Shown here: positions 8,165-17,645 of the stretch, in pieces
Layout of the letters: each line of letters starts with the position of its first letter
Numbering within the stretch: position 1 is the stretch's first letter
Source: Verrucomicrobiota bacterium
GTDB taxonomy: Bacteria; Verrucomicrobiota; Verrucomicrobiia; Opitutales; Opitutaceae
Assembly (NCBI GenBank): GCA_963205455.1
Contig: CAUJJL010000120.1
Location: 1 to 46,522, forward strand
DNA: 46,522 nt
Reading direction: 5' to 3'
Made by a program: the position numbers and the translations under genes
Notes under the pieces: generated by a model
The model's database searches: none
Told to the model about the DNA's origin: nothing
The model's input: the letters and a program-made list of their open reading frames with translations, nothing else

Positions 8165-8974
8165 TCATAGTCCGACGAGCGAGCCGTTGCGTTTGATCCA
8201 GGCCTCGGCTTCGCGCCAGGACGGACTCACTTCTTCGACACGGGCCCAGAAGCGGGACGAGTGGTTCATTTCACGAAGGTGCATCAATTCGTGATGGATG
8301 ATGTAGTCGCGCACAAGATCCGGAGTCTGCACGAGCCTCCAATTGAGCGAGATCACGCCCGCTGAACTGCACGATCCCCAGCGCGAGCGCTGGTTGCGAA
8401 CGCCGACCTCCTTGATTTCGACGCCGCACAGGGCGGACAGCTCCCAGGTGCGTGCGGGCAACTCGATCCTGGCGATGCGAATGAAGTGGGATTCGAGCGT
8501 GGGACGAAGATTGCCGTTGAGGTGGGGAATGCGGAAGACATCGGCGTCCAGGCACACCGCCGGCTTTTCTCCAGTCACGGCGACGCGGAGCGGGGTCATG
8601 ACACCTCGCCAAAGGATGTGGGTGCCAGGCACCCAGACCTCGGCAGGCTGCGGGCGGCAGCGATGACGCTGTTGCGCGCGTTCGAGCCATCCGCGATGTG
8701 AATCCAGAAAACGTCGTGCCTCGCGTTCGCTGCCGCGCGCGGGAATGGTCACCAGGGGAACGCCGTCGCGCCGTAGCGTCAACCGGTAGTGATCCGCGCG
8801 GAGGCTGCGTTTGAAAATGACCTCCGGCTTCATTGCCTCGGGATGCCTTGCGGGTGTCGATGGCGACGGAAGTGCGGCCGCCTCAACCTCGCTTTCGGAG
8901 GGGCGTAGAAGATCAAAAAGATCCGTTTGGCGTTCGCCGGGCATGGCCAGATTCAGAGTGTGACCCATTCCCAA
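8165..8974 (-). CDS. YgjP-like zinc metallopeptidase (M48/DUF45 family)
   Basis: A 269-residue protein ending in the YgjP-like metallopeptidase domain: VRNQRSRWGSCSSAGVISLNWRL, then the zinc motif HELMH (His228 and His232) and the downstream NHSSRFW that supplies the third ligand. The first 50 residues are variable. In many bacteria such genes lie beside restriction genes, but here the neighbour is a phosphoesterase. ATG at 8974 overlaps the end of the upstream phosphoesterase by 22 bp, suggesting translational coupling; ATG at 8944 would remove the overlap and is equally credible. Cellular substrate unknown. Confidence 0.85.
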   Translation of the reverse strand: MGMGHTLNLAMPGERQTDLFDLLRPSESEVEAAALPSPSTPARHPEAMKPEVIFKRSLRADHYRLTLRRDGVPLVTIPARGSEREARRFLDSHRGWLERAQQRHRCRPQPAEVWVPGTHILWRGVMTPLRVAVTGEKPAVCLDADVFRIPHLNGNLRPTLESHFIRIARIELPARTWELSALCGVEIKEVGVRNQRSRWGSCSSAGVISLNWRLVQTPDLVRDYIIHHELMHLREMNHSSRFWARVEEVSPSWREAEAWIKRNGSLVGL

Positions 8975-9387
8975 CGCTTGAGCGTGCTTTTTTCAAGCGT
9001 GAGCCATGCAAAGCTGCAGACCTCCGCCCGCGGAAAACTGATGCAGCCCGGATTGAGCCATCGCACCCGGGAAAAACTGATTTCGTCCCGAGGGACATGC
9101 GTATGGCCGTGCAAGAGGAACTGGACGCCAGCGGGTGCGCGCTGCGGTGGGATGTGGACGAGATGGAATTTCAGGTTTTCCCGGACGAGCGTGAGTTCCA
9201 GCGGCCAAGGATGGGCGTCGTTGTTTCCGCGGACAATGTGAAGAGGAATTCCGAGCTGCTCGAATTCGACAAGAGTCTCCGGGGCGCAGACGTCTCCCAG
9301 ATGCCAGATTTCGTCCGCCGACTGAAGCATGGCGGGCAGACCGGAAGGATAACGGTCATGGGTATCGGCAAGCACGGCGATGCGCAT
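8953..9387 (-). CDS. YfcE/MJ0936-type metallophosphoesterase
   Basis: A 144-residue calcineurin-like phosphodiesterase with all metal-binding blocks: ADTHD (residues 6-10), HLGDVC, RGNNDAH and HGHTHVPRDE, followed by NPGC. Proteins of this size and layout are YfcE-like phosphodiesterases with two metals in the active site; the natural substrate is usually unknown. The ATG at 9387 starts exactly at the first strand (MRIAVLADTHD). The gene overlaps or abuts the downstream metallopeptidase, so the two are probably one transcript. About 210 bp separate it from the divergent oxidoreductase gene; that stretch shows no gene. Confidence 0.9.
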   Translation of the reverse strand: MRIAVLADTHDRYPSGLPAMLQSADEIWHLGDVCAPETLVEFEQLGIPLHIVRGNNDAHPWPLELTLVRENLKFHLVHIPPQRAPAGVQFLLHGHTHVPRDEISFSRVRWLNPGCISFPRAEVCSFAWLTLEKSTLKRWEWVTL

Positions 9388-9597
9388 GGGCGATTTCAGT
9401 CTGATGCGGGGCCGAGGGTCACCCAAAATCGGCGCAGCCAGGCGACGAAGTCCCCTTGTTGCGACATTTGCCCGCGGTTTGGCATGGAGAAACCACGGTT
9501 GTGCGCGGGGTGTAAACTGAAAGAGCGGATGAATTTCAGAACGGCGCCGTGACGGCTTGGGTTTGAGTTTGTCAATTTGAGCCGTACGCTTTGGGGA

Positions 9598-11961
9598 ATG
9601 CCCTCGCTACGTCCCGATGCGCCGATGCCCTCGTCGCAGCCTCCCCTGGAAACGACCCCGCCTCTTCTTCGAGCCGGATCCACGTCTGCGGCCGGCGTGA
9701 AGGCGGTCATCAAGACAGGCGAGTACGCGTTGGGCAGGGCAGGCGTGTGGGCGGGGACAAAGGCGCTCCTGAGGGTCAACCAGCTTGACGGATTCGACTG
9801 CCAATCCTGCGCCTGGCCCAATCCGGATACGGATCGCCACACCTTTGAATTCTGTGAGAACGGTGCCAAGGCGGTGGCGGACGAGGCGATGACGGGGCGT
9901 GTCGACCGGAGTTTTTTTGCGCGACATTCGGTCGCGGACCTTCTCAAGCGGAGCGACTACTGGCTGAACAGACAGGGTCGCCTGACCGAGCCCATGATTC
10001 TGCGTCCAGGCGCAACGCACTATGAGCCGCTGTCCTGGGAGGACGCCTTCGAGGTCATCGCGAGGGAACTGCGCGCGTTGCCGACTCCGGATGCGGCGGC
10101 CTTCTACACCTCGGGTCGCACGAGCAATGAGGCGGCGTTCCTCTATCAGCTTTTTGCCCGGCAGTTTGGCACCAACAACCTGCCCGACTGTTCGAACATG
10201 TGCCATGAGAGCAGCGGCGCCGCGCTCAATGCGACGATCGGCATCGGCAAGGGCACGGTCACGATGGACGACTTTGCCAAGGCCGAGCTCATTCTCATCG
10301 TCGGGCAGAATCCCGGGACGAATCACCCGCGCATGCTGTCGACCCTCGCTGATGCGAAGCGGGCGGGTGCCGTGCTTGTATCCATAAATCCGTTACCTGA
10401 GATCGGGAACTTTCGATTCAAGAATCCCCAGGACCTTCTCAATCCGGTCAAGGCGCTGAAGCTCCTGACGCAGTCCGGCACGCCGTTGAGTGACCACTGG
10501 CTGCAGGTGCGCATCGCCGGGGATCTGGCGCTGTTCAAGGGATTGATGAAGGGCATGCTCGAACTCGAGGACGCGGCCCCGGGCACCGTGCTGGATCATG
10601 TGTTCATCCGGGAGCACACGGACGGGTTTGAGGCGCTGATCGCCGACTTGAGGGCGACGACCTGGCAATCGATCGTCGAATCCGCTGGTGTGAAGCAGGA
10701 GGAGATCGAGCGCATCGCCCTGCTCGCGGCGAGATCGAAGGCGACCCTTTGCTGCTGGGCGATGGGCCTTACCCAGCAGCCTCATTCGGTCGCAACCATC
10801 CAGCAGATCGTCAATTTCCTGCTGCTGCGCGGCAGCATTGGGCGTCCGGGGGCGGGTGTCTGCCCGGTTCGCGGACATTCGAATGTGCAGGGAGATCGCA
10901 CGATGGGGATCTTCGAGAAGATGCCTGAGGGCTGGCTGGATCGCCTTGATCGCGAATTCCGTTTCACATCGCCCAGAAAGCACGGTCATGACACGGTGGA
11001 TACGATTCGCGCGATGCACCGGGGGGAGGTTTCAGTTTTCTTCGGACTCGGGGGCAACTTTCTGTCGGCGACGCCGGATACGGAGTTCACCGGGGAGGCT
11101 TTGCGACGATGCTCACTGACCGCGCATGTTTCCACGAAGCTCAACCGCGCGCATCTGGTCTCGGGTCGGACCGCGCTGATCCTGCCCTGCCTGGGAAGGA
11201 GCGAGCGGGATTGTCAGGCAACCGGCGAACAATTTGTCACGGTGGAGGATTCGATGGGCATCATCAGTTCCTCGCGCGGGCATGCGGACCCGGCGTCGCG
11301 CGACCTGCTCAGCGAACCTGCGATTGTCGCGCGCCTTGCCGAGGCGGTGCTCGGCGAGCGCACAACAGTTCCCTGGGCGGATCTCGTTGCCAACTACGAC
11401 CTGATTCGCGATCGCATCGAGAATGTCGTGCCGGGTTTCGAGGCCTTCAACGAACGCATCCGGCAGGGCGTTTTCTATCTTCCGAATGCTCCACGCGACC
11501 GGCGCGAGTGGCGGACCGCGACCGGAAAGGCCCGGTTCACCGTTGCGCCGATCCGACAGGATGTTCGGCGGAAGGGTGAATACGTGATGATGACGATTCG
11601 TACGCACGATCAGTTCAATACAACCGTCTATGGTCTTGATGACCGCTATCGGGGCGTTTTTGGCGGACGACGGGTGGTCTTCATGCAAGAAGACGACATC
11701 ACGGATGCGGGATTGACCGCTGGCCAGTGGGTTGACCTCGCGAACCATTTTGGCGGCGTGACGCGGCAGGCTCGGGCGTTCATGGTGGCGCCGTATGCTA
11801 TTCCTCGGGGATGCGTTGCAACGTATTTTCCTGAGGCCAATGTACTTGTACCGATCGACAGCACCGCGGAGGTGAGCAACACTCCCACGAGCAAATATGT
11901 GATTGTTACGATATCTCCCAGTGCGGGTCCCCAGGAGGGGATCGGGGGTGCGATCAACTGA
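9598..11961 (+). CDS. FdhF/YdeP-family molybdopterin oxidoreductase, catalytic subunit
   Basis: A 787-residue molybdopterin-dependent oxidoreductase of the FdhF/YdeP group, whose best known member is E. coli YdeP, linked to acid resistance. An N-terminal CQSC pair (Cys68, Cys71) precedes PNPD, in place of the four-cysteine iron-sulfur motif of formate dehydrogenases. The molybdopterin region is clear: GRTSNEAAFLYQLFAR, then NMCHESSGAAL, ILIVGQNPGTNHPRML, and a C-terminal dinucleotide-binding domain with RTHDQFNTTVYGLDDRYRGV. No accessory subunit, fdhD or molybdenum cofactor gene is adjacent. ATG at 9598 is preferred; a TTG at 9577 in the same frame is possible. Electron partner and substrate are unknown. 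Confidence 0.88.
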   Translation: MPSLRPDAPMPSSQPPLETTPPLLRAGSTSAAGVKAVIKTGEYALGRAGVWAGTKALLRVNQLDGFDCQSCAWPNPDTDRHTFEFCENGAKAVADEAMTGRVDRSFFARHSVADLLKRSDYWLNRQGRLTEPMILRPGATHYEPLSWEDAFEVIARELRALPTPDAAAFYTSGRTSNEAAFLYQLFARQFGTNNLPDCSNMCHESSGAALNATIGIGKGTVTMDDFAKAELILIVGQNPGTNHPRMLSTLADAKRAGAVLVSINPLPEIGNFRFKNPQDLLNPVKALKLLTQSGTPLSDHWLQVRIAGDLALFKGLMKGMLELEDAAPGTVLDHVFIREHTDGFEALIADLRATTWQSIVESAGVKQEEIERIALLAARSKATLCCWAMGLTQQPHSVATIQQIVNFLLLRGSIGRPGAGVCPVRGHSNVQGDRTMGIFEKMPEGWLDRLDREFRFTSPRKHGHDTVDTIRAMHRGEVSVFFGLGGNFLSATPDTEFTGEALRRCSLTAHVSTKLNRAHLVSGRTALILPCLGRSERDCQATGEQFVTVEDSMGIISSSRGHADPASRDLLSEPAIVARLAEAVLGERTTVPWADLVANYDLIRDRIENVVPGFEAFNERIRQGVFYLPNAPRDRREWRTATGKARFTVAPIRQDVRRKGEYVMMTIRTHDQFNTTVYGLDDRYRGVFGGRRVVFMQEDDITDAGLTAGQWVDLANHFGGVTRQARAFMVAPYAIPRGCVATYFPEANVLVPIDSTAEVSNTPTSKYVIVTISPSAGPQEGIGGAIN

Positions 11962-12073
11962 TTCCAATTCGGACTGTAAGATACCGACCAATGGAAAAAA
12001 GTCGGCGGAGTTACTGGCGAGTGAAACTTTTCGCGCTACTTTGAGTCACAGAAAGTAACAATACCTTCATCCT

Positions 12074-12589
12074 ATGAAAACCATTCGACTGTTTTTGATC
12101 CTTGCTCTCGCGGGTGCCGGTGTGGCCTTCGCCGAGGACAAGAAGGTACCCACCAGCCGTGTCGAAGTGAACTTCACGGATCCGGAGAACTTCACGGATG
12201 TGAAGGACAGTTCATTCGGCACCGAGAAGGGCCGCGAGGCGATCCTGTCTGAAATCCGCGATTACATCACGAAACGTGCCGACAAACTTCTGCCTGCCGG
12301 GCAGAAGCTGACGATCACCTTCAGCGACATCGATCTCGCCGGGGAGTATGAACCGTGGCGCGGTCCGCGTGCGGACGACATCCGCATCGTGAAGGACATC
12401 TATCCGCCGCGCTTCAAGTTCACCTACAAGGTCACGGATGCGGCAGGCACGGTAGTCAAGGAGGGGCAGGAGAACCTGTTCGACCTGGCCTTCACCATGC
12501 GGCTGACCATCGACCGCCAGGATCCGCTTCGTTATGAGAAGGACATTCTCAATGAGTGGATGGGGGCAAAATTGCGCGACAGGAAGTAG
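12074..12589 (+). CDS. DUF3016 domain protein, exported
   Basis: A 171-residue protein with a typical signal peptide (MKTIRLFLILALAGAGVAFA) followed by a DUF3016 domain, recognisable by VEVNFTDPENFTDVKDSSFGTEKGREAIL and the later PWRGPRADDIRIVKDIYPPR. DUF3016 proteins are small periplasmic or surface proteins of unknown function. The gene stands alone between the oxidoreductase and the S4 protein; the 112 bp before it contain no gene and no promoter I can assign with confidence. Confidence 0.85.
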   Translation: MKTIRLFLILALAGAGVAFAEDKKVPTSRVEVNFTDPENFTDVKDSSFGTEKGREAILSEIRDYITKRADKLLPAGQKLTITFSDIDLAGEYEPWRGPRADDIRIVKDIYPPRFKFTYKVTDAAGTVVKEGQENLFDLAFTMRLTIDRQDPLRYEKDILNEWMGAKLRDRK

Positions 12590-12678
12590 CTTCCGGCACG
12601 ATTCCGAATTTGGTTCGATCTCACCGCTGCGAGTGTCACACTCGCGGCGTTTTATTGCTTGGACCCCGCTGCACATCC

Positions 12679-13068
12679 TTGAATTCGCCGGTTCCCGAGT
12701 CTGCCTCCCGCGTCGATAAATGGCTGTGGTCGGTGCGCGTTTACAAGACGAGGAGCCTCGCCTCCGACGCCTGTCGCGCGGGCAGCGTAACAATCGGCGA
12801 TCAGCCTGTAAAACCCGCGCGGGATGTGCGCCCCGGTGAAACGATCAATGTGCGGCAAGGTGTCGTGATGCGAACTCTTCTCGTGCTTGCGGTGCCGAGA
12901 TCGCGCGTCGGTGCGCCGCAGGTCAGCACCTATTGCGAGGATCGCACGCCGCCGGGTGAATGGGAAAAGGCCCGTGAGCAGCGTGTCCAGCACCTGCTTG
13001 CGCGTGAGCGCGGTTCAGGGCGGCCCACCAAGCGCGACCGTCGGCAGATCGATCGGTTGCTGGGGTAG
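12679..13068 (+). CDS. Hsp15-like RNA-binding S4 domain protein
   Basis: A 129-residue basic protein with an N-terminal S4 RNA-binding domain (RVDKWLWSVRVYKTRSLASDACRAGSVTIGDQPVKPARDVRPGE), matching Hsp15 (HslR), which binds stalled 50S subunits that still carry a nascent peptide and helps recycle them. The C-terminus, rich in Arg and Lys (GSGRPTKRDRRQIDRLLG), is typical of the family. There is no ATG in a suitable place: TTG at 12679, eleven codons before the conserved core, is the most likely start. The frame continues upstream into the DUF3016 gene without similarity. Confidence 0.85.
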   Translation: MNSPVPESASRVDKWLWSVRVYKTRSLASDACRAGSVTIGDQPVKPARDVRPGETINVRQGVVMRTLLVLAVPRSRVGAPQVSTYCEDRTPPGEWEKAREQRVQHLLARERGSGRPTKRDRRQIDRLLG

Positions 13069-13152
13069 GCAGCGCCGAGCCTCGACGGGATGGATCCACC
13101 CGCCATACAGCGGGAGGTTTGGATCGCAAACGGAGGCCCCGGGCTGAGGCCG

Positions 13153-13623
13153 TTATCCCTTTCCGCCGCGGAGGACGTAGACGTGATTGAGGTCGTGTTT
13201 TTCGAACTCCTTCCAATAGGCATCCTCAATCTTCTTGAGTTCCTCCTCAAGGGAGGGCGGGGCTTCGAGGCCGGGTGTTGAAGACGCCAGGTGACGCTTT
13301 GCCTGATCGGCGGAATAGTCGCGGTCTGAGAGGCGTGCGACCAGTTCATGCCAGAAGGTGTCGTTGGCGTGCTCTGAAAGCACCTGCTCGACGCGTTCAT
13401 CCTTGGTGATTTTCGCGGAGGGTTTGAGGCGCCCGTCAGGGCCTGTTTCGACCAGATCCTCACACTCCAGCGACTGTGCGAGACTCAACAGCTTGCCCTC
13501 AATTTCCTGGTACCGTTTCGCCGCCGCGGTATCGGGGCCCTGATAGGCGGTTACCACGTGCATGCCGAAGTGAACCAGCTCAAGCACCCGCGCAAACTCT
13601 GCCGGCGTGAACGATACTTTCAT
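13153..13623 (-). CDS. Hypothetical protein, mostly helical
   Basis: A 156-residue acidic protein that I do not recognise. The ATG at 13623 begins MKVSFTPAEFARVLELVHFGMHVV; a longer in-frame extension is Ser/Arg-rich and looks non-coding. The sequence predicts several amphipathic helices, including SLEEELKKIEDAYWKEFEKHDLNHVYVL near the end, and has no signal peptide, membrane segment or cysteine-rich site. It is divergent from the WYL regulator with 138 bp between starts. Coding character and a sensible start support a real gene, probably lineage-specific. Confidence 0.7.
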   Translation of the reverse strand: MKVSFTPAEFARVLELVHFGMHVVTAYQGPDTAAAKRYQEIEGKLLSLAQSLECEDLVETGPDGRLKPSAKITKDERVEQVLSEHANDTFWHELVARLSDRDYSADQAKRHLASSTPGLEAPPSLEEELKKIEDAYWKEFEKHDLNHVYVLRGGKG

Positions 13624-13761
13624 GGGGCAGGATTCTCTCGAGTGACCCTCGTTCCGCAACGACGGAGTGACGAAAGATCCGGAGGACGGCGCGGGAATCG
13701 GGGCGAAGCGCAAGAATCGGATTGGCGCCCGGGGGGACGGTCAGGCAGTTTGAGGGGTACT

Positions 13762-14793
13762 ATGAACCGCACCGATCGCCTCGTCGCGATGGTCATGTAT
13801 TTCCAGGGGCGCCGTCTGGTGCGCGCCGAGGAGCTTGCCCGTCATTTCGAGGTCAGCGTTCGCACGGTGTACCGGGATGTGGTCGCCCTCTGCGAAGCGG
13901 GGGTGCCGCTGACGGGAGAGGCGGGGGTCGGATACACCCTGGTGAAGGGTTACCACCTGCCGCCGGTGAGTTTTACCGCCGATGAAGCGATGGCTCTGTT
14001 CGTCGGAGGGGAGATGGTGCAAAAGTTCACCGACTCATCGCTGTCGTCGGCCATGTCCTCCGCGCTACTCAAGCTCCGCGCGGTCCTTCCCCAGGAACAA
14101 CAGGACGACATCGACCGGCTCGGGCGCGGCATGCTCGTCGCCGGAAACGGCGCCCTTCGCCACGGGCTCGACCAGCGTGTGCTCCTTCCCATTCAGCAGG
14201 CGGTGATCTCCCGCCGGGTTCTGCGTTTCGACTACCGGGTTCCCAGCCGGAATGAGATGACCCGCCGGGATGTCGAGCCGCTGGGAGTGGTGTTCCACAA
14301 CGGCGCGTGGTATCTGGTGGGGTGGTGCCGACTGCGCGACGGACTTCGACAGTTCAAGCTCGAGCGTCTCGGTCAGCTGGAAGTGACCTCCGAGAGGTTC
14401 TCACCGCGACCGGATTTTTCCCTGGACCGATACCTCAACGATGCCATGCCGACGGAAAAGATGCTGACGGCAAGGATCTGGTTCCGCGTGTTCGCGTTCG
14501 ATCGGGCCCGTCGGGAGAGCTTCAACGAACTGACCGAGGTGGTGGAGCGAGATGATGGATTCGAGGCAACGGTCCGCACGTTCTCCCTGCAATGGCTTGC
14601 GCGCTGGATCCTCACGTTCGGCGATGGTGCGCGCGCAGTCGCACCCGAGGAGTTGCGGCAATGCGTTGTTCAGGAAGCTCGCCAAATACTTGATAATCAT
14701 AAGCCAAATGCCACCTCCGAAGCGGTCGGGGCAGCTCGGGAATCCTTGAATGGTAGCCCTTTGGAAAGCCGGTCTGAAAGCATCCTGACATAA
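13762..14793 (+). CDS. YafY-type transcriptional regulator with WYL domain
   Basis: A 343-residue regulator. Residues 1-60 form a winged helix-turn-helix of the HTH_11 type (ELARHFEVSVRTVYRDVVALCEAGVPL). A WYL domain, a ligand-sensing module often bound by nucleotides or single-stranded nucleic acid, follows at roughly 145-230, with the literal signature AWYLVGW and the conserved FDYR and RLGQLEV. A WCX-like C-terminal domain ends near residue 315, with a polar tail. ATG at 13762 is preceded by GAGGGG four bases upstream, a good ribosome-binding site. Two VOC genes follow on the same strand and are candidate targets, by position only. Confidence 0.88.
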   Translation: MNRTDRLVAMVMYFQGRRLVRAEELARHFEVSVRTVYRDVVALCEAGVPLTGEAGVGYTLVKGYHLPPVSFTADEAMALFVGGEMVQKFTDSSLSSAMSSALLKLRAVLPQEQQDDIDRLGRGMLVAGNGALRHGLDQRVLLPIQQAVISRRVLRFDYRVPSRNEMTRRDVEPLGVVFHNGAWYLVGWCRLRDGLRQFKLERLGQLEVTSERFSPRPDFSLDRYLNDAMPTEKMLTARIWFRVFAFDRARRESFNELTEVVERDDGFEATVRTFSLQWLARWILTFGDGARAVAPEELRQCVVQEARQILDNHKPNATSEAVGAARESLNGSPLESRSESILT

Positions 14794-14868
14794 CGTTGTC
14801 AGTGAGATCTGCTAGGGTGGTGACTCGCCGCAGTCGCGGCAGACGTATCTCTTTACCCAAGGATTCCC

Positions 14869-15249
14869 ATGCCTCGTGTCACTGAAATCGCATTTACCGG
14901 CTATCCGGTATCCAGCATCGCCGGTTCCCGTGCCTTCTATGAAGGCATCCTTCAATTGAAACCTTCGCAGGTTTTTGATCACGGCGAGAAGGCGTGGATC
15001 GAGTATGAGATCGCAGGTTCCACCTTCGCGATTTCCAATTTTATGGGGCCACCGAGGCCCGGCGAGATGGGGCCAAGCGTGGCCTTTGAGGTTGAGGATT
15101 TCGATCAAACCATCGCGACGCTGCGCGAAAGCCGCGCGCCTTTCTATCAGGAACCGATGGTAACTCCAGCCTGCCGACTGGCGGTAGTTGGGGATCCCGA
15201 CGGCAACCCCGTGACGATCCACCACCGCCTTGCGGCTGCGTCGCCCTGA
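14869..15249 (+). CDS. VOC (glyoxalase/bleomycin-resistance) superfamily protein
   Basis: A 126-residue single-domain vicinal-oxygen-chelate protein: a first beta-alpha-beta unit with VSSIAGSRAFYEGILQLKP, and a second ending VVGDPDGNPVTIHHRL, where the family usually has the last metal ligand. VOC proteins include glyoxalases, dioxygenases and antibiotic-binding proteins; single-domain members act as dimers. The reaction cannot be inferred. It is followed 26 bp later by a second VOC gene, so the two probably share a transcript. Confidence 0.85.
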   Translation: MPRVTEIAFTGYPVSSIAGSRAFYEGILQLKPSQVFDHGEKAWIEYEIAGSTFAISNFMGPPRPGEMGPSVAFEVEDFDQTIATLRESRAPFYQEPMVTPACRLAVVGDPDGNPVTIHHRLAAASP

Positions 15250-15275
15250 AACGTCAACTGAGCCCCTGCAAACCC

Positions 15276-15746
15276 ATGAGCCTTTCATCCGCACGCCGGC
15301 AACCGGCTGACTTTTTTCTCGGGATCGTCACAGCCCGTTTCTATGAAACCTGGGACTTCTATACTGCCATCCTTGGTTTCAGCACCCTTTCTGAAAACAA
15401 TACCCGCGTTCAATTGCAGCACCCGGGTGGCGCGCAATTGAGCCTGCTCGAGCATGAGGTCGATGGAAATCCATCCGAGCTCATCAGTGCGACCGATGGA
15501 CGCGGCTTCTGGCTAAACCTTGAGGTTTGCGATCTGGATGCGGAGTTTGATCGCATCAGGTCCGCGGGCGCTCCGATAGTGTCACCCCCCGTCACCCAAA
15601 ACCGGGGAGCCAGGCACTTCATGACACGTGATCCCAATGGCATCCTGATTTACGTGAGTGAGCGTCTGCATGCGGTCGAGGATCTGGAGAGTGAGAGCCT
15701 GAGCTATCAAACCTGCGGTCCGATGGTGCTGCTGACCGGTGTGTGA
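15276..15746 (+). CDS. VOC superfamily protein, second copy
   Basis: A 156-residue VOC protein with TARFYETWDFYTAILGFSTLSENNTRVQL, then FWLNLEVCDLDAEFDRIRSAGAPIVSPP and a second half ending in FMTRDPNGILIYVSE. It is clearly a separate family member and not a recent duplicate of the preceding gene. The C-terminal 25 residues (HAVEDLESESLSYQTCGPMV and following) extend beyond the fold. Function unknown; co-transcription with the first VOC gene is likely. Confidence 0.82.
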   Translation: MSLSSARRQPADFFLGIVTARFYETWDFYTAILGFSTLSENNTRVQLQHPGGAQLSLLEHEVDGNPSELISATDGRGFWLNLEVCDLDAEFDRIRSAGAPIVSPPVTQNRGARHFMTRDPNGILIYVSERLHAVEDLESESLSYQTCGPMVLLTGV

Positions 15747-15833
15747 ACGGCCTTGCCGCAGTCGGGCATTCGGTGCTGCCGACAAAGAAATCCCTCGCAC
15801 CCTGCCCGGGACGCGTCTTCCTTGGATGCGTCC

Positions 15834-17645
15834 ATGTCCTTGTTCAGCCTGCTCGACGTTTCCCTCAGCTTTGGTGGCCCGTACATTCTGGAGAAAGCCA
15901 ATTTCCAGGTGGATCCGGGTGAACGTGTCTGCCTTCTGGGGCGCAATGGCGCGGGCAAATCAACGCTGATGAAGATTATCGCCGGGGAGATCAAACCCGA
16001 CTCCGGTCAGGTCTTTCGCGAACCGGGCTCCGTCTTCGCGCGGCTGACGCAGGAGATTCCCGCGAAAATCACGGGCGACGTCAGGACGCTGGTGACTTCA
16101 GGGCTGCGGCCGCCGCACGACCATGAGGAGGAGTGGGAACGCGATGTGCGGGTCGATGATCTCATCGACCGCCTGCAACTCGATCCTGATGCCGATTTCA
16201 CCCGGCTGTCGGGCGGATTGAAGCGTCGCGCACTCCTCGCGCGTGCGCTCGCCGGGCAGCCCGATCTGCTGCTGCTGGACGAGCCCACCAATCACCTCGA
16301 CATCGACTCCATCCTTTGGCTCGAGGATTTCCTGCTGACGGAGAAACTCTCGCTGTTTTTCGTGACCCACGATCGGGCGTTTCTGCGTCGCCTGGCCACC
16401 CGGATTGTCGACCTTGATCGCGGGCGGCTTGCGAGCTGGGCGTGCGACTATGACACGTACCTCGTGCGCAAGGAGGAGGTGATGGAGGCCGAGGAGAGGC
16501 AGCAGGCGCTGTTCGACAAGAAACTCGCGCAGGAGGAGGTGTGGATCCGCAAGGGAGTCAAGGCACAGCGGTCGCGCGCGCAGGGCCGCATCCATGCGCT
16601 CATGAAGATGCGGGCCGAGCGCGCGGCGCGTCGTGAACGGACGGGGAATGTCGCGATGCGCCTGGCGGAGGCCGAGCGATCGGGCGTGAAGGTCGTTGAA
16701 GCCGACGGTATTTCATTCGCCTTCGGCGACGGCCGACCGCTGGTGAGCGATTTCACGACGCTGATCACGCGGGGCGACAAGATCGGATTGATCGGCCCCA
16801 ATGGCGCCGGAAAAACCACGCTCATCAAGCTGCTGTTGGGAGAACTGAATCCGACCTCTGGTGAGATCAAGCATGGCAGCGGACTCGAGGTGGTGTATTT
16901 CGATCAGTTTCGCGGGCAAATCGACGACAACCGGACGGTTGCGGACAACATCGCTGACGGAAACGAGACCGTCACGATCGACGGACGCACGCGTCATGTG
17001 ATCAGTTACCTTCAGGATTTTCTGTTTGCGCCCGACCGTGCACGCACTCCCGCACGCGTGCTCTCCGGCGGAGAACGCAACCGGCTGCTGCTGGCGCGCC
17101 TGTTCACGAAGCCCGCGAATGTGCTGGTAATGGACGAGCCCACGAACGATCTCGATGCCGAGACGCTCGACCTGCTGGAGGATCTGCTGGTGGAGTATCA
17201 GGGCACGCTTCTTGTGGTGAGCCACGATCGCGACTTCCTGGACAACGTGGTAAGCAGCACGATGGTGTTTGAAGGGGAGGGACGCATTGGCGAGTACGTG
17301 GGTGGCTACAGCGACTGGCTGAAGGAAAAGGAGAAGGCGGCCGCGGCCGCAGCGCTGAAGGCGAGCAAGGCGACACCGGTCGCGGCACCCGTTTCCAGAG
17401 GCGTCGCAGCCAAGGCGCGCAGGCTTGGTTCAAAGGAGCAGAAGGAACTCGAAGGCCTGCCGACGCTGATCGAGAAGATCGAGACCGAGCAGCATGAGCT
17501 TTCGGCGAAGCTGGCGGATCCCTCCTTCTACCAGCAGCCTGGCGCCGTTGTCGCGGCGACCCGGGCACGCGTCTTCGAACTCGAAGCGGCCCATGCCACG
17601 GCCTTTTCGCGCTGGGAGGAGCTTGAAGCGCTCAAGCAGGCATAA
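15834..17645 (+). CDS. ABC-F family ATPase, Uup-like
   Basis: A 603-residue soluble protein with two ABC ATPase domains and no membrane segment. Domain 1 has GRNGAGKST, LSGGLKRR and LLLLDEPTNHLD; domain 2 has GPNGAGKTT, LSGGERNR and VLVMDEPTNDLD. Between them lies the basic P-site linker (RKGVKAQRSRAQGRIHALMK) that ABC-F proteins insert near the ribosomal peptidyl-transferase centre. The C-terminus is a coiled-coil extension after an Ala/Lys-rich spacer, as in Uup. ABC-F factors resolve ribosome stalling, or protect from antibiotics. ATG at 15834 begins the conserved core (MSLFSLLDVSLSFGG). The Uup label rests on linker and C-terminal domain; other ABC-F subfamilies are possible. Confidence 0.88.
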   Translation: MSLFSLLDVSLSFGGPYILEKANFQVDPGERVCLLGRNGAGKSTLMKIIAGEIKPDSGQVFREPGSVFARLTQEIPAKITGDVRTLVTSGLRPPHDHEEEWERDVRVDDLIDRLQLDPDADFTRLSGGLKRRALLARALAGQPDLLLLDEPTNHLDIDSILWLEDFLLTEKLSLFFVTHDRAFLRRLATRIVDLDRGRLASWACDYDTYLVRKEEVMEAEERQQALFDKKLAQEEVWIRKGVKAQRSRAQGRIHALMKMRAERAARRERTGNVAMRLAEAERSGVKVVEADGISFAFGDGRPLVSDFTTLITRGDKIGLIGPNGAGKTTLIKLLLGELNPTSGEIKHGSGLEVVYFDQFRGQIDDNRTVADNIADGNETVTIDGRTRHVISYLQDFLFAPDRARTPARVLSGGERNRLLLARLFTKPANVLVMDEPTNDLDAETLDLLEDLLVEYQGTLLVVSHDRDFLDNVVSSTMVFEGEGRIGEYVGGYSDWLKEKEKAAAAAALKASKATPVAAPVSRGVAAKARRLGSKEQKELEGLPTLIEKIETEQHELSAKLADPSFYQQPGAVVAATRARVFELEAAHATAFSRWEELEALKQA

